A DNA stretch of 64,000 bases. It comes from JBBQVZ01 sp963695975. Its GTDB lineage: Bacteria > Actinomycetota > UBA4738 > HRBIN12. Below the pieces are notes generated by a model. The model did not search any database. It was not told the DNA's origin and saw only the letters and a program-made list of their open reading frames with translations. A program made the translations under genes and the position numbers. This document shows, piece by piece, positions 16,344 to 25,373 of the stretch. Where the stretch lies: positions 868,001 to 932,000 of the forward strand of contig CAVOIB010000002.1 in assembly GCA_963695975.1 (NCBI GenBank). Direction: 5' to 3'. The number at the start of each line of letters is the position of its first letter. The first letter of the stretch is position 1.

Positions 16344-17305
16344 TCCTGGCGTGGGTCGACCACGTGGACGGCATACCCGACGCGTTGTCGCTCGAGGCGC
16401 TCACGTTCGCACGCGGTCTGGCCGACGCGTCCGGGGTGCCGCTGGAGGCCGTCGCGGTCGGGGCCGACGCGATGGCCGACCGGCTGGGCGCCTTCGGCGT
16501 GCGCACGGTGCACGTGGTCCGGGACGAGCGCCTCGCGGACTTCGCACCGGTCGCATGGGCCCGGGGCGTGGTCGCCGCGATGGCCGCCTCGGCGGCGCAG
16601 GCGATCGTGGCTCCCGGGAGCGATCGCGGCAACGAGGTCATGGCGCACGTCGCCGCCATGACGGAGCTGGCGTTGGCGGCGAACTGCACCGAGGTCGAGC
16701 CGGGAGACACCTACGTCGTGACGCGGCTCCGCTGGGGAGGAAGCCTCCTGGAGGAGGCGCGCCTGTCCGGGACCGTGAAGCTCTTGACGGTCGCGCCCCA
16801 CGCGCTCCCGCCCGAGGAGGCACCGGCATCCTCACCGCCGGACGTGAACGAGGTGATACCCACGCTCTCCGAGGCTGACCTGCGGGTCCGTGTCACCGGT
16901 CGTGAAGCGCCCGAGGGCGGGCGCATCTCACTCGCGGACGCCCGCGTCGTGGTCGGCGGCGGTCGCGGTGTCGGCAGCGCAGAGGGATTCCGCAACCTCG
17001 ACGAGCTCGCCGCGCTCCTCGGCGGCGCGGTCGGCGTCTCACGGGCCGTGACCAGCCTCGGCTGGCGTCCGCACGCGGAGCAGATCGGCCAGACGGGTAT
17101 GCGGATCGCGCCCGATCTGTACATCGCGTGCGGCATCAGTGGCGCGATCCAGCACATCGTCGGCTGCAAGGCGGCGAAGAAGATCCTGGCGATCAATACG
17201 GATCGGGAGGCGCCGATCCTCGCCCATGCCGACTACGCCGTCGTCGGCGACCTGCACAAGGTGGTGCCCGCGGTGGCGGAGGAGATCAGACGCCGGCGAG
17301 GGTAG
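16340..17305 (+). CDS. etfA: Electron transfer flavoprotein alpha subunit
   Basis: This 321-residue ETF alpha subunit has the variable N-terminal domain and the conserved C-terminal FAD domain from about 190. Diagnostic blocks are VTSLGWRPHAEQIGQTG, IACGISGAIQH and ILAINTDREAPIL. It overlaps etfB by an ATGA junction, indicating translational coupling. It lies downstream of the dimethylglycine-dehydrogenase-like gene and converges with a trimethylamine-dehydrogenase-like gene, a class of enzyme also known to use ETF. Confidence 0.96.
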   Translation: MILAWVDHVDGIPDALSLEALTFARGLADASGVPLEAVAVGADAMADRLGAFGVRTVHVVRDERLADFAPVAWARGVVAAMAASAAQAIVAPGSDRGNEVMAHVAAMTELALAANCTEVEPGDTYVVTRLRWGGSLLEEARLSGTVKLLTVAPHALPPEEAPASSPPDVNEVIPTLSEADLRVRVTGREAPEGGRISLADARVVVGGGRGVGSAEGFRNLDELAALLGGAVGVSRAVTSLGWRPHAEQIGQTGMRIAPDLYIACGISGAIQHIVGCKAAKKILAINTDREAPILAHADYAVVGDLHKVVPAVAEEIRRRRG

Positions 17306-17312
17306 GGCTCGG

Positions 17313-19280
17313 CTAGAGCGAGCTCGCCACGACGAGCCCTTCGAGCACGGCCTCCTCGACGGTTCGGGGGGCGAGGCAGTCACCGACGAGATGCGTCTCG
17401 AAGGAGGAGCCGGCGAGGGCGGTCGCGAGTTCGTCGACCGGAAGATGTCCTTGCGAGAGCACGAGCGCCGAGGCGTCCTCGATGGTCACGGGCTCCTCGG
17501 TCAGGACGTGCTGGAAGAACACCGTGTCGGCATCCGCTCCGTACGGACGCACCAGCGGGACGATCTCCACGCCGAGCCGCAGCGCCTCGGCGATCATCGC
17601 GTCGCGCACGTACTGCTGGATCCGCTGCCCGGCGTGATACCCGCTGACGCCGAGCGTGACGCGGTTCCCCTTCTGCGCGAGCGCGATGGCGACGCCCAGG
17701 CCGATCCAGTCGCAGCGCCAGTCGGCCACCACCACGCGGCCGCTCGGAACGTCGGCTCCCTGCAGCACGTCCCAGGCCGTGAGCACGATGAGTGGATCGA
17801 TCAGCTGGAGCGTGGGCACGCGGGGGCGCGCGCCCGTGGCCACCACGACCGCGTCGGGGTCGAGCTCACCGAGGAGCGAGATGTCGACCCGCGTGTTCAG
17901 CAGGATCTTCACTCCGGCCCGCTCGGCCTCCCGCTGGAGGTTGGTGATCGCGCCGCCGAACTCGGCCCGCCCGGGGAGCTCCTGCGCGAGCAGCACCTGG
18001 CCGCCGAGACGGTCAGCGGCCTCGACGAGCGTGACGCGATGCCCGCGCTCGGCGGCGACGGCCGCCGCCTTCAGGCCGCCTGGCCCCCCACCCGCCACGA
18101 CGACATCCTTCACGCGCTTCGTGGGCAGCCGGACGCCGTACGCGCGCTCGCGGCCGGACTCCGGGTACTGGATGCACGAGATGGGATAGCCGGCATGGAA
18201 GTGGCCGATGCAGGCCTGGTTGCAGCCGATGCACGCGCGGATGTCGTCGAGCTCGCCGGCGAGCGCTTTCGCCGGCAGCAGCGGGTCGCAGATCAGGGCC
18301 CGGGTCATGACGGTCGCATCGGCCTCGCCCAGGGCCAGGATCCGCTCGGCGTCCTGCGGCTGGTTGATGCGACCGGCCACCATCACCGGCACCGACACCG
18401 CCTCCTTCACCCGCGCGGAGAGCGGGGCGGTGTAGCCGTTGGGGATCGTCATGGGCGGCACGATGTGGTCCGATCCGGCGAGGGTGGCCGACGTGCCGGC
18501 GACCACCGACACGTAGTCGATCAGCCCGTCACGGTCGAGCGCCGCGACCCCGTCGATCGACTCCTGGGGCGTCAGCCCGTCGGGGGATCGCTCGCCGATC
18601 GAGACGCGCAGCCCGACCGCGAGATCAGGGCCCGCCCCCTCACGCACCGCGGAGAGCACCTCGCGCAGGAACCGCAGGCGGTTCTCGGTCGTTCCACCGT
18701 ACTCGTCGGTGCGCAGGTTGATCCGGGGGTTCAGGAATAGCGCTGGCAGATACCCGTGCGAGGCCACCACCTCGACCCCGTCGAACCCGGAACGGCGCAC
18801 GCGGTCGGCGGAGGTGCCGTAGCAGGCGATCATCTCGCGCACCAGCTCGATGGGCATGGCGCGCGGCATCACGTGGAAGCGCTCGTTGGGAACGGCCGAC
18901 GGCGCGAGCGCCACCGGGAGTGAGCCGTCGTCGGATTCCATCAGCTCGCGCCCGTCGTGGAACAGCTGCTGGAAGATCGTCGCGCCGTGCGAGTGCACGA
19001 CCTCGGCCAGGCGCGCCAACCCGGGGATGCACGAGTCGTCGTCGGCCATCAGCACCGTGCTCGTGTAGCGGGCGGACCCGTGAACCCCCGCGACCTGCAC
19101 GACGATGAGACCGACCCCGCCTTGGGCCCGCGCCTCCTGGTAGGCGACGAGCCGGTCGGACACGCGCCCGTCGGTGGCCATCACGGTGTCATGCCCGGAG
19201 GACACGATGCGGTTGCGTATGGTCACCGGACCGATCGTCAGGGGGGCGAACAGGTGCGGAAGTGCTGCTGCGTCCGTCAT
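17313..19280 (-). CDS. TMADH/2,4-dienoyl-CoA reductase-family FMN/[4Fe-4S] oxidoreductase
   Basis: This 655-residue protein combines an Old Yellow Enzyme-type FMN barrel (about 1-340, with ASHGYLPALFLNPRINLRTD) and a [4Fe-4S] cluster site with Cys350, Cys353, Cys357 and Cys369. A C-terminal dinucleotide-binding domain follows, starting with AGGGPGG at about 396. This is the plan of trimethylamine dehydrogenase, 2,4-dienoyl-CoA reductase and betaine demethylases. Convergence with etfA and the N-demethylase gene favours an amine or betaine demethylase role. I chose ATG 19280 because GGAGAGG precedes it; an upstream alternative is at 19310. Confidence 0.9.
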   Translation of the reverse strand: MTDAAALPHLFAPLTIGPVTIRNRIVSSGHDTVMATDGRVSDRLVAYQEARAQGGVGLIVVQVAGVHGSARYTSTVLMADDDSCIPGLARLAEVVHSHGATIFQQLFHDGRELMESDDGSLPVALAPSAVPNERFHVMPRAMPIELVREMIACYGTSADRVRRSGFDGVEVVASHGYLPALFLNPRINLRTDEYGGTTENRLRFLREVLSAVREGAGPDLAVGLRVSIGERSPDGLTPQESIDGVAALDRDGLIDYVSVVAGTSATLAGSDHIVPPMTIPNGYTAPLSARVKEAVSVPVMVAGRINQPQDAERILALGEADATVMTRALICDPLLPAKALAGELDDIRACIGCNQACIGHFHAGYPISCIQYPESGRERAYGVRLPTKRVKDVVVAGGGPGGLKAAAVAAERGHRVTLVEAADRLGGQVLLAQELPGRAEFGGAITNLQREAERAGVKILLNTRVDISLLGELDPDAVVVATGARPRVPTLQLIDPLIVLTAWDVLQGADVPSGRVVVADWRCDWIGLGVAIALAQKGNRVTLGVSGYHAGQRIQQYVRDAMIAEALRLGVEIVPLVRPYGADADTVFFQHVLTEEPVTIEDASALVLSQGHLPVDELATALAGSSFETHLVGDCLAPRTVEEAVLEGLVVASSL

Positions 19281-19393
19281 CGCCTCTCCGCTCCCGTGGC
19301 CAAGGGTCACAAGGGTAGCTCCGCACGCTACGCTGTGTCGGCGACCTCGTTCGAGATCGTGCCCCTCCGACGGAAGATATCGATCAGCTGTCG

Positions 19394-20059
19394 ATGGACT
19401 GCGAACGCATCGTCTCGGGTTTCCTGGGTCAGCCGGCGAACGCCGTGTCGAGCTTGGCGTTCCTGGTCTCCGCCGTGTGGATCCTCACCCTCGCGTTCCG
19501 AGGGAGGCGGACGAACCGCGCCTCCTTGCTCGTGCTCGCGCTGGCCGTCGTCGCGAACGCCGTCGGGAGCTTCGCGCGTCACGGTCCCGATCCGTCCTGG
19601 GCGCAGTTCGCGCATGACGCCGCCATCGTGGCCGTCCTGCTCTTCGTCGCGGTCCATGCGCTCGCACGCACCCGAGGATGGCGTCCCGGGGCAGAGATCG
19701 GGGCGTACACAGCCGGCATGATCGTGGTCGGCCTTGGCTTGGCCGTGATCCACGGTGCGTCCGATCCGTTCGCCGGCACCCTGGCCGCGGGCGCGATCGT
19801 CGGAGAGGTCGCGTCGTTCTCCGATGAACGTCGACCCCCCTCCGCTGTTCCTCGGAGGGCGGTCGCTCGCGGGGTGGGACTCGCCGCCATCGCGCTCGGC
19901 GGCGTCGCCTTCCTGCTGGGCCGGACCGGTTCGCCGCTCTGCAACCCCGCGAGCCTGTTCCAGTGGCACGCGCTCTGGCACGTGCTGGTCGCGATCGCTC
20001 TCGTCGCATACGCGTACGTGATCTTCGACAGGGCTGAGGTCTCCGCCGAGACCGCTTGA
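19394..20059 (+). CDS. Ceramidase-like (CREST superfamily) membrane protein
   Basis: This 221-residue protein has about seven hydrophobic helices. It resembles alkaline ceramidase/CREST-superfamily hydrolases: an early Cys-Glu (MDCERIVSGF), a QPANAVSSLAF helix, a Ser and His in GSFARHGPD, and a late HALWH motif matching the Zn-binding His-x3-His. The family hydrolyses amide bonds of lipids or includes receptor-like members. The substrate is unknown, and the assignment rests on motif pattern only. Confidence 0.65.
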   Translation: MDCERIVSGFLGQPANAVSSLAFLVSAVWILTLAFRGRRTNRASLLVLALAVVANAVGSFARHGPDPSWAQFAHDAAIVAVLLFVAVHALARTRGWRPGAEIGAYTAGMIVVGLGLAVIHGASDPFAGTLAAGAIVGEVASFSDERRPPSAVPRRAVARGVGLAAIALGGVAFLLGRTGSPLCNPASLFQWHALWHVLVAIALVAYAYVIFDRAEVSAETA

Positions 20060-20090
20060 CCCCGCGCCTCGCAACGCGTCCACTGAGGCC

Positions 20091-21314
20091 ATGACCGCGA
20101 GCATCGGTGAGCTGGCCGACCGAACCCCCGCAACACGCGACCGCTACGTCGACTTCTTGCGGGCCGTCAGCATCCTCTGCGTGGTGATCGGCCACTGGAC
20201 GATCGCGATGATCCATTGGGATCACGGGTTCATCCGTTCGACGAGCGCGATCGGCCTCACCTCGTGGCTCTGGCTGGCCACCTGGTTCCTCCAGGTGATG
20301 CCCATCTTCTTCTTCGTCGGTGGATTCTCGAACCTCGTCGCGTTCGATGCGTCCCAGGCGAAGGGACGGACGACGTGGTCGTTCATCCGGAGCCGGCTCG
20401 GGCGGCTGTTGCGCCCCTCGCTCGTGTTCCTCGGCGTGTGGGCCGTGGTGCAGGTGACGCTGCATCTGGCCGACATCGGCGCCACGGCCGGGCCGCCGCT
20501 CTGGGGCGATACCCGCCTGCTGCGCGGCATGCTCCCTCCCGGCGCGACGATCCCGTTCGGGCCGCTCTGGTTCCTGGCCGTGTACATCGTCGTCGTCTGC
20601 ATCTCGCCGTGGACGATCGCCCTGCACCGGCGGTTCGGGCTGTGGGTGCCGGCGGCGATGGTCCTCGGCGCGTTCGGGGCGGACTGGATCGGATTCATGG
20701 GCGGCCATCCGATCGCGCGGTGGGCCAACGTCGCGTTCGTCCTGCTGTTCCCGCATCAGCTGGGACATGCCTACGGCGACGGAACCATGCTGCGATGGTC
20801 TCGGAAGGTGTTCTGGGCCATGGTGGTGGCGGGGCTCTCAGGATTGGCCCTGCTGACGAACCCCCCGATCTGGAAGCTGTTCGGCCACGTCCGCTACACG
20901 TGGTTCCCGGGGATCGGCACGTACCCGAAGAGCTTGCTCGGCACCGATATCGAGGCCGTCTCGAACGCCTATCCGCCGACGATCTGCTTCCTGATGGGCG
21001 GCGTGTGGTCGATCGGCGCGGTGATGCTGCTGCGGCCGTACGTCACGCGCTGGCTCCAGCGTCGGCGTCCGTGGACGATCACGATCGCCGTGAACGGCGT
21101 GATCATGACCCTGTTCCTCTGGCACATGACCGCCTACCTGCTGGCGGTGCTCGTCATGTGGCCGCTCGGCCTGGGCCACGAGACCGACAGCACGGCGCGA
21201 TGGTGGGCGGAGCGCGCTCTCTGGCTCGTGGTCCCCGGGCTGATCCTGCTCGGCCTCATCGCCGTCTTCGGTCGCTTCGAGCGCCCGCGATCCAAGGCGT
21301 CTACCGGCGCGTGA
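20091..21314 (+). CDS. Acyltransferase family 3 membrane protein
   Basis: This 407-residue polytopic protein is of the Acyltransferase-3 family. The first helix carries RYVDFLRAVSILCVVIGHW, with the invariant Arg and His, followed by about nine more hydrophobic segments. Such proteins O-acylate glycans, lipids or antibiotics at the membrane; the acceptor is unknown. It is 31 bases after the ceramidase-like gene and may be cotranscribed. Its last 14 bases overlap the end of the convergent TMEM175 gene. Confidence 0.9.
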   Translation: MTASIGELADRTPATRDRYVDFLRAVSILCVVIGHWTIAMIHWDHGFIRSTSAIGLTSWLWLATWFLQVMPIFFFVGGFSNLVAFDASQAKGRTTWSFIRSRLGRLLRPSLVFLGVWAVVQVTLHLADIGATAGPPLWGDTRLLRGMLPPGATIPFGPLWFLAVYIVVVCISPWTIALHRRFGLWVPAAMVLGAFGADWIGFMGGHPIARWANVAFVLLFPHQLGHAYGDGTMLRWSRKVFWAMVVAGLSGLALLTNPPIWKLFGHVRYTWFPGIGTYPKSLLGTDIEAVSNAYPPTICFLMGGVWSIGAVMLLRPYVTRWLQRRRPWTITIAVNGVIMTLFLWHMTAYLLAVLVMWPLGLGHETDSTARWWAERALWLVVPGLILLGLIAVFGRFERPRSKASTGA

Positions 21315-21906
21315 AGCGCCGGTCCGGGATCATCCACATCACGGCCACCGCGGCGTACAGGGCGTAGGCGATCCAGACGTCGACGTATGCGAGTCCCACG
21401 CCTGCCGCGTACAGGACGATCGACGTGTTCCCTTTGAGGTCCGAGGCGATCGCCGTGCCGACGAGCGAATCGCGGCCGTTCGCGCGGATGATCGCGTGCA
21501 CCAGCAGGAAGTAGGCGAACGCGGCCAGGAGTCCGACCATGCCGAACGATGCGGCCGGGAGCGGCTCGTGGTAGGCCTCGCGGAGCCATTCGGTCGTCAC
21601 GGGGATCAGCGAGAGGCAGAACAGCAGGAACATGTTCGCCCACATCACCCCGCCGCTGATCCGGGTCGTCGCGCGCAGCAGATGATGATGGTTGTTCCAG
21701 TAGATCGCGATGAACGTGAACGCCAGGACGTAGATGAACAGGCTGGGCACCTCGTCCCGGAGCGCCGCGAACGTCACCCCATCGGGCGGCCTGAGTTCGA
21801 GGGCGAGGATCGTGATGATGACGGCCATCACGCCGTCGCTGAACGCCTCTACACGCTCGGATCCCATCTCGACCGGCGCGCCGGCGCGCCCTTCGTCCTC
21901 ATGCAT
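21301..21906 (-). CDS. TMEM175-family potassium channel-like protein
   Basis: This 201-residue membrane protein with about six helices carries the family signature FSDGVMAVIITILALEL near residue 22. Bacterial TMEM175 (DUF1211) proteins form tetrameric potassium-selective channels. Length and helix number match the family. The mRNA is probably leaderless, because TATCAT lies 7 bases before the ATG. The 3' end overlaps the convergent acyltransferase gene by 14 bases. Confidence 0.92.
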   Translation of the reverse strand: MHEDEGRAGAPVEMGSERVEAFSDGVMAVIITILALELRPPDGVTFAALRDEVPSLFIYVLAFTFIAIYWNNHHHLLRATTRISGGVMWANMFLLFCLSLIPVTTEWLREAYHEPLPAASFGMVGLLAAFAYFLLVHAIIRANGRDSLVGTAIASDLKGNTSIVLYAAGVGLAYVDVWIAYALYAAVAVMWMIPDRRFTRR

Positions 21907-21913
21907 CGCGCCG

Positions 21914-21919
21914 ATGATA
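21914..21919 (-). promoter_or_regulatory. -10 box of leaderless TMEM175 gene
   Basis: Minus-strand TATCAT is followed by 7 bases and the ATG at 21906. It is close to the TATAAT consensus, which makes it one of the better leaderless candidates here. Confidence 0.6.
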
Positions 21920-21945
21920 GGACGGTCGCTCGCCGAACGACCGGC

Positions 21946-23064
21946 TCAGGCTCCGACCGGGACAGGTGCGGCGTGCCGGGCGCTCGGCGCGCGCGACGAC
22001 AGGTGCTCCGCGACGAACCGGGCGTCTCTCCCGACCCCGTTGATCGTGTCGGAGGTCATCGCGTACTGAAAGTGCAACCCCACGAAGTAGAGACCCGACT
22101 CCTTCGCGACGATCCCGCGCTCGTGTTCCGGCTGCGCCGAGTCTCCGAAGATCGGCAGGTCGATCCAGGAGAACCCCGGGCTGAAGCCCGTGCACCAGAT
22201 GACGTTCGACACGTCGAGCGCGCGTCCGTCGTCGGTCACCGGCCTGCCGTCGCGCACGCCCGCGATCCTCGACACACGTTCGATGCCGGCCGCGGCCAGG
22301 TCCTTCGGTCGGATCCGGATCAGGGGACCTGCCGTCGTCAGGGCCTTGGGCCGGATCTTCCTGCCGATCGGGGTGCGAACGGTGAGCACCCGGTGTCCGA
22401 TGAACCGAACCACACGCACCAGCAGGTGCCGCGCCACGAACCCTTCGATGCGGAACGGGATGTGGCCTGATTCCTCCCCCGACAGGATCGTCGGATGCGT
22501 CTTCGCGACCTCGAGCCCGATGTCGGCCCCCGAGTTGCCGGCGCCGACAACGAGGACCACGCCGTCGCTCAGCTGGGAGGGGTTCACGTACTCGGCAGCG
22601 TGCAGCTGGACGATCGCGGGGTCTAGCTCTCCTGCGAATGCCGGCACCCGAGGAACCTGGTAGTCCGACATCGCGACCACCACGTTGTCGGCTTCGAACC
22701 GGTCTTCACCGGCGGTGATGGAGAATCGGCCTTCGTCCCTCGAGAGCCGATCTACCCGCACGCCGTGTCGGATCGGGAGCGCGAACCGCGCCGCGTACGT
22801 CTCCAGGTAGTCGGCCATCTCGTCCTTCGTGATGAACGCGTCGCCCCGCGCCGGGAACGCCATCCCGTCGAGTCCGTCCAGTCGGGCCGGCGTGAACAGC
22901 CGGAGCGAATCCCAGCGCTTGCGCCAGGGGTCACCGGTCCGCTCGTTCGCGTCCAGGATCACGAACGATCGACCTCGCTTCAGCAGGTGGTAGCCCATCG
23001 TGAGCCCTGCCTGACCGCCGCCGATGATCACCGTGTCGTGCTGCTCGATGCCACTGCCGTCCAT
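21946..23064 (-). CDS. Flavin-containing monooxygenase-like FAD/NAD(P)-binding protein
   Basis: This 372-residue flavoprotein has an N-terminal FAD fold (TVIIGGGQAGLTMGYHLL) and the GDPWRKRWDSLRLFTP segment typical of FMO-like and CzcO-like oxidoreductases. A second Rossmann motif, VLVVGAGNSGADIGLE, lies at about 175 for NADPH, and VIWCTGFSPGF near the C-terminus matches the family's TG motif. The substrate is unknown. ATG 23064 has GGAGGAG 5 bases before it. The gene lies downstream of a LuxR-type regulator, and an operator-like palindrome sits between the two. Confidence 0.9.
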   Translation of the reverse strand: MDGSGIEQHDTVIIGGGQAGLTMGYHLLKRGRSFVILDANERTGDPWRKRWDSLRLFTPARLDGLDGMAFPARGDAFITKDEMADYLETYAARFALPIRHGVRVDRLSRDEGRFSITAGEDRFEADNVVVAMSDYQVPRVPAFAGELDPAIVQLHAAEYVNPSQLSDGVVLVVGAGNSGADIGLEVAKTHPTILSGEESGHIPFRIEGFVARHLLVRVVRFIGHRVLTVRTPIGRKIRPKALTTAGPLIRIRPKDLAAAGIERVSRIAGVRDGRPVTDDGRALDVSNVIWCTGFSPGFSWIDLPIFGDSAQPEHERGIVAKESGLYFVGLHFQYAMTSDTINGVGRDARFVAEHLSSRAPSARHAAPVPVGA

Positions 23065-23157
23065 CCGTCTCCTCCATCCGTCGATGTCGGGACGACCGTA
23101 GGGGTGGGGACGGGTGCGCCTCATCGCTTGAACGAGCCAAGTTGCAGGCGGGGGCTC

Positions 23158-23177
23158 CGTGGTCAGAACTGACCACG
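23158..23177. promoter_or_regulatory. Operator-like 20-bp inverted repeat
   Basis: Arms CGTGGTCAG and CTGACCACG are perfectly complementary around a 2-base AA centre. The site lies 13 bases beyond the stop codon of the LuxR-type regulator and 93 bases upstream of the monooxygenase start. The tight spacer argues against an RNA hairpin and fits binding of a dimeric regulator. Confidence 0.55.
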
Positions 23178-23190
23178 ACGAACCGAGGAT

Positions 23191-24828
23191 TCAAGCGAGG
23201 CCGTGTTCGTAGGCGAACGCCGTAGCCGCCGAGCGAGACGTGACGGCGAGCTTGTGGAAGATGTTCTGGGTGTGACGGGCCACCGTGTGCTCGCTCAGCA
23301 CGAGGTCAGCGGCGATCTCGCGGTTCGTCTTGCCCGTCGCGATCAGGCGGAGCACCTCGGCCTCGCGGGGGGTCAGCCCGCCTGGGAGCTCGGCGGGCCC
23401 CGACAGCAGGTCCGCGGCCGCACGCGCGTCAAGTTCGGCCCCCAGCCGCTCGAACGCCGCCAGGGCCGTCCGCAGCTCGAGAAGTGCGCCCTCTGCATCG
23501 CCGGCTTCGCGGAGAGCCATGGCGTACCGCATCCGGGCACGGGCTGTGTCGTACGGGAGCTTCAGTTCCTGCCAGACCGCGCACGCGCGCCGCAGGTATT
23601 CGAGCGCCCCGGTCACATCGCCCCTGGCGAGGAGCAGCGCCCCGCGGGCGGTCGCGGCGGATGCATCGAACGCCGGCGTCGCGTAGGCCTGCGCGACGGC
23701 GTCGAGCTCCGCGCTCGCGGTCTCGGCGGTGTCGAGGTCGTTGCCGGCGAGTGCCACCTCGACCTGGGCAGCGAGGAGCCGGGCCCGCCGAGGCGTTCCC
23801 TCCGGCGACGCGGCGACCGCCAGGCGGAGCGAAGTCAGGGCGGCATCGACCTTGCCCTGGGCGAGACGCAGGAGCGCCAGTCCGGGCTGCGGTTCGAGCC
23901 CGAGCTCGTGTGCGCGCGCGAACGCTTCGTCGGCGCCCGAGAGGTTGCCGACCCGCCGACGGATCTCGCCCGTCTCGTAGAAGGCCTTCGCCGCGGCCTC
24001 GGGGTTGAAGGTCCAGTCCTCGGCCGCTCGCGCGGCCTCTGCCTCGGCCTCGGGCCACGCGCCTCGGAGGCTCGCGACGGCGGCGCGGTTGACCCGACAG
24101 GTGCCGGGGAACGGCGCCTCGGGCGGAAGGGTCTCGCACCATCGCTTCGCCGCGTCGCTCCACTCCCCGGCGCGTCTGACGTCGGCCAGATCCAGACAGA
24201 CGTCGAGGACGTTGCAGTAGATCACCCCGGTGAAGTGCGTACTGAGCTCGCCGGCGACGACGGACGTCATCGCTTCATCGAGAAGGGCCATGCCCTCCGA
24301 AACCCGGCCGCTCGACACGAGCACGAGCCCTTGGCCGTGGATCCCGAGCGCGATGAGGTCCCGGTGGCCGAAGCGCTTCCCGATCTCGGTGGCCCGGACC
24401 GCGAGCGCCATCCCGCCATCGACGTCACCGGTGTTCTGCGCAACCATCGCTTGAGCAAGGAGGACGAAACCGAGCTGGTAACCCTCCGGCCGATCTTCGA
24501 GGAGACGTTGGGCCTTCATCAGCCAGCCCATCGCGGCAGCCGGTTCGTCACGGCCGAAGTGCTCGAAGCAGAGGCGCACCGCGACGAACGCGGCGTTCGC
24601 ATCCTCGCCGGCGGCCGCGTACGCGGCGGATGCCTCCTCCCACCTGGGGAACGCGTCGTCGAAACGGGAAAGCCACCAAGCGGCGTCGGCAAAGCTCTCC
24701 AGGTCCTGGGGGCTCAGGACGGACAGATCGAGGCTCCGGTAGGCCTCGTATGCCTCGGCCCACGATTCCCTCGCGACGGCCTCTCGGGCCCGATCGATCT
24801 CCGCGATCCCCTCGGCTACCGCCTCCAC
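23191..24828 (-). CDS. LuxR-family transcriptional regulator with TPR-like repeats
   Basis: This 545-residue regulator consists mostly of helical tetratricopeptide-like repeats (about 20-470). A LuxR/GerE helix-turn-helix follows at about 478-545 (LTPREAEVLRLIATGKTNREIA and LVLSEHTVARHTQNIFHKL). There is no Walker A ATPase domain, unlike the large LAL/MalT regulators, so signal sensing probably occurs through the TPR region. The likely target is its own locus or the downstream monooxygenase, since a 20-bp palindrome lies between them. It starts at GTG 24828. It is divergent from an F420-type oxidoreductase gene. Confidence 0.9.
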   Translation of the reverse strand: MEAVAEGIAEIDRAREAVARESWAEAYEAYRSLDLSVLSPQDLESFADAAWWLSRFDDAFPRWEEASAAYAAAGEDANAAFVAVRLCFEHFGRDEPAAAMGWLMKAQRLLEDRPEGYQLGFVLLAQAMVAQNTGDVDGGMALAVRATEIGKRFGHRDLIALGIHGQGLVLVSSGRVSEGMALLDEAMTSVVAGELSTHFTGVIYCNVLDVCLDLADVRRAGEWSDAAKRWCETLPPEAPFPGTCRVNRAAVASLRGAWPEAEAEAARAAEDWTFNPEAAAKAFYETGEIRRRVGNLSGADEAFARAHELGLEPQPGLALLRLAQGKVDAALTSLRLAVAASPEGTPRRARLLAAQVEVALAGNDLDTAETASAELDAVAQAYATPAFDASAATARGALLLARGDVTGALEYLRRACAVWQELKLPYDTARARMRYAMALREAGDAEGALLELRTALAAFERLGAELDARAAADLLSGPAELPGGLTPREAEVLRLIATGKTNREIAADLVLSEHTVARHTQNIFHKLAVTSRSAATAFAYEHGLA

Positions 24829-24956
24829 CTCTTTCGATCTTCGCCCCTTGGACCGCGAGCTTAGCCCGATGCATCGCCAGCCAGGTCGGGCCGCCCACCT
24901 CGGGAATGAACCTCGCCACGCTGCCGGTTCTACGGACTACTCAGAGAGGAGCACCC

Positions 24957-25373
24957 ATGAGCGATTGGAACGCGAACATCATCGAGGAGTTCCGGACGAA
25001 CGAGGGACGCGTGAGCGGGATGTTCGAGGGCGCCCCGATGTTGCTGCTCCACACGGTAGGGCATCGGAGCGGCGAGGAGCGGGTCAACCCGCTGATGTAC
25101 CTTCCTGACGGCGATCGCTGGGTCGTCTTCGCCTCGAAGGGCGGACATGCGTACCATCCACACTGGCTCCTCAATCTGGAAGCCGACCCGAAGGTCACGA
25201 TCGAGGTCGGAACCGAGGCCATCTCCGTGATCGCGACCGTCCTCCATGACGGACCCGAGCGCGACGAGCTGTACGCGCGGCAGGTGGCGGCTCGCCCGCA
25301 GTTCGGCGAGTACGAACTGCAGACAGCGGGCAAGCGCACGATCCCGGTGATCGTGCTCGAACGCGCCGGCTAG
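24957..25373 (+). CDS. Deazaflavin (F420)-dependent nitroreductase family protein
   Basis: This 138-residue protein belongs to the Ddn/DUF385 split-barrel family. LLLHTVGHRSGEERVNPLMY and HPHWLLNLEADPKVTIEVG are the diagnostic blocks that bind coenzyme F420. Members reduce quinones, nitroaromatics or other substrates, and the role here is unknown. Its presence implies the organism makes F420. The ATG at 24957 follows GAGAGGAG. It is divergent from the LuxR regulator and converges with the next gene with a 4-base overlap. Confidence 0.93.
   Translation: MSDWNANIIEEFRTNEGRVSGMFEGAPMLLLHTVGHRSGEERVNPLMYLPDGDRWVVFASKGGHAYHPHWLLNLEADPKVTIEVGTEAISVIATVLHDGPERDELYARQVAARPQFGEYELQTAGKRTIPVIVLERAG

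Noticed and set aside
17139..18740. A long plus-strand frame opposite the TMADH-like gene
   Set aside because: Off-frame composition; the minus-strand gene has the Fe-S cysteines and both cofactor motifs.
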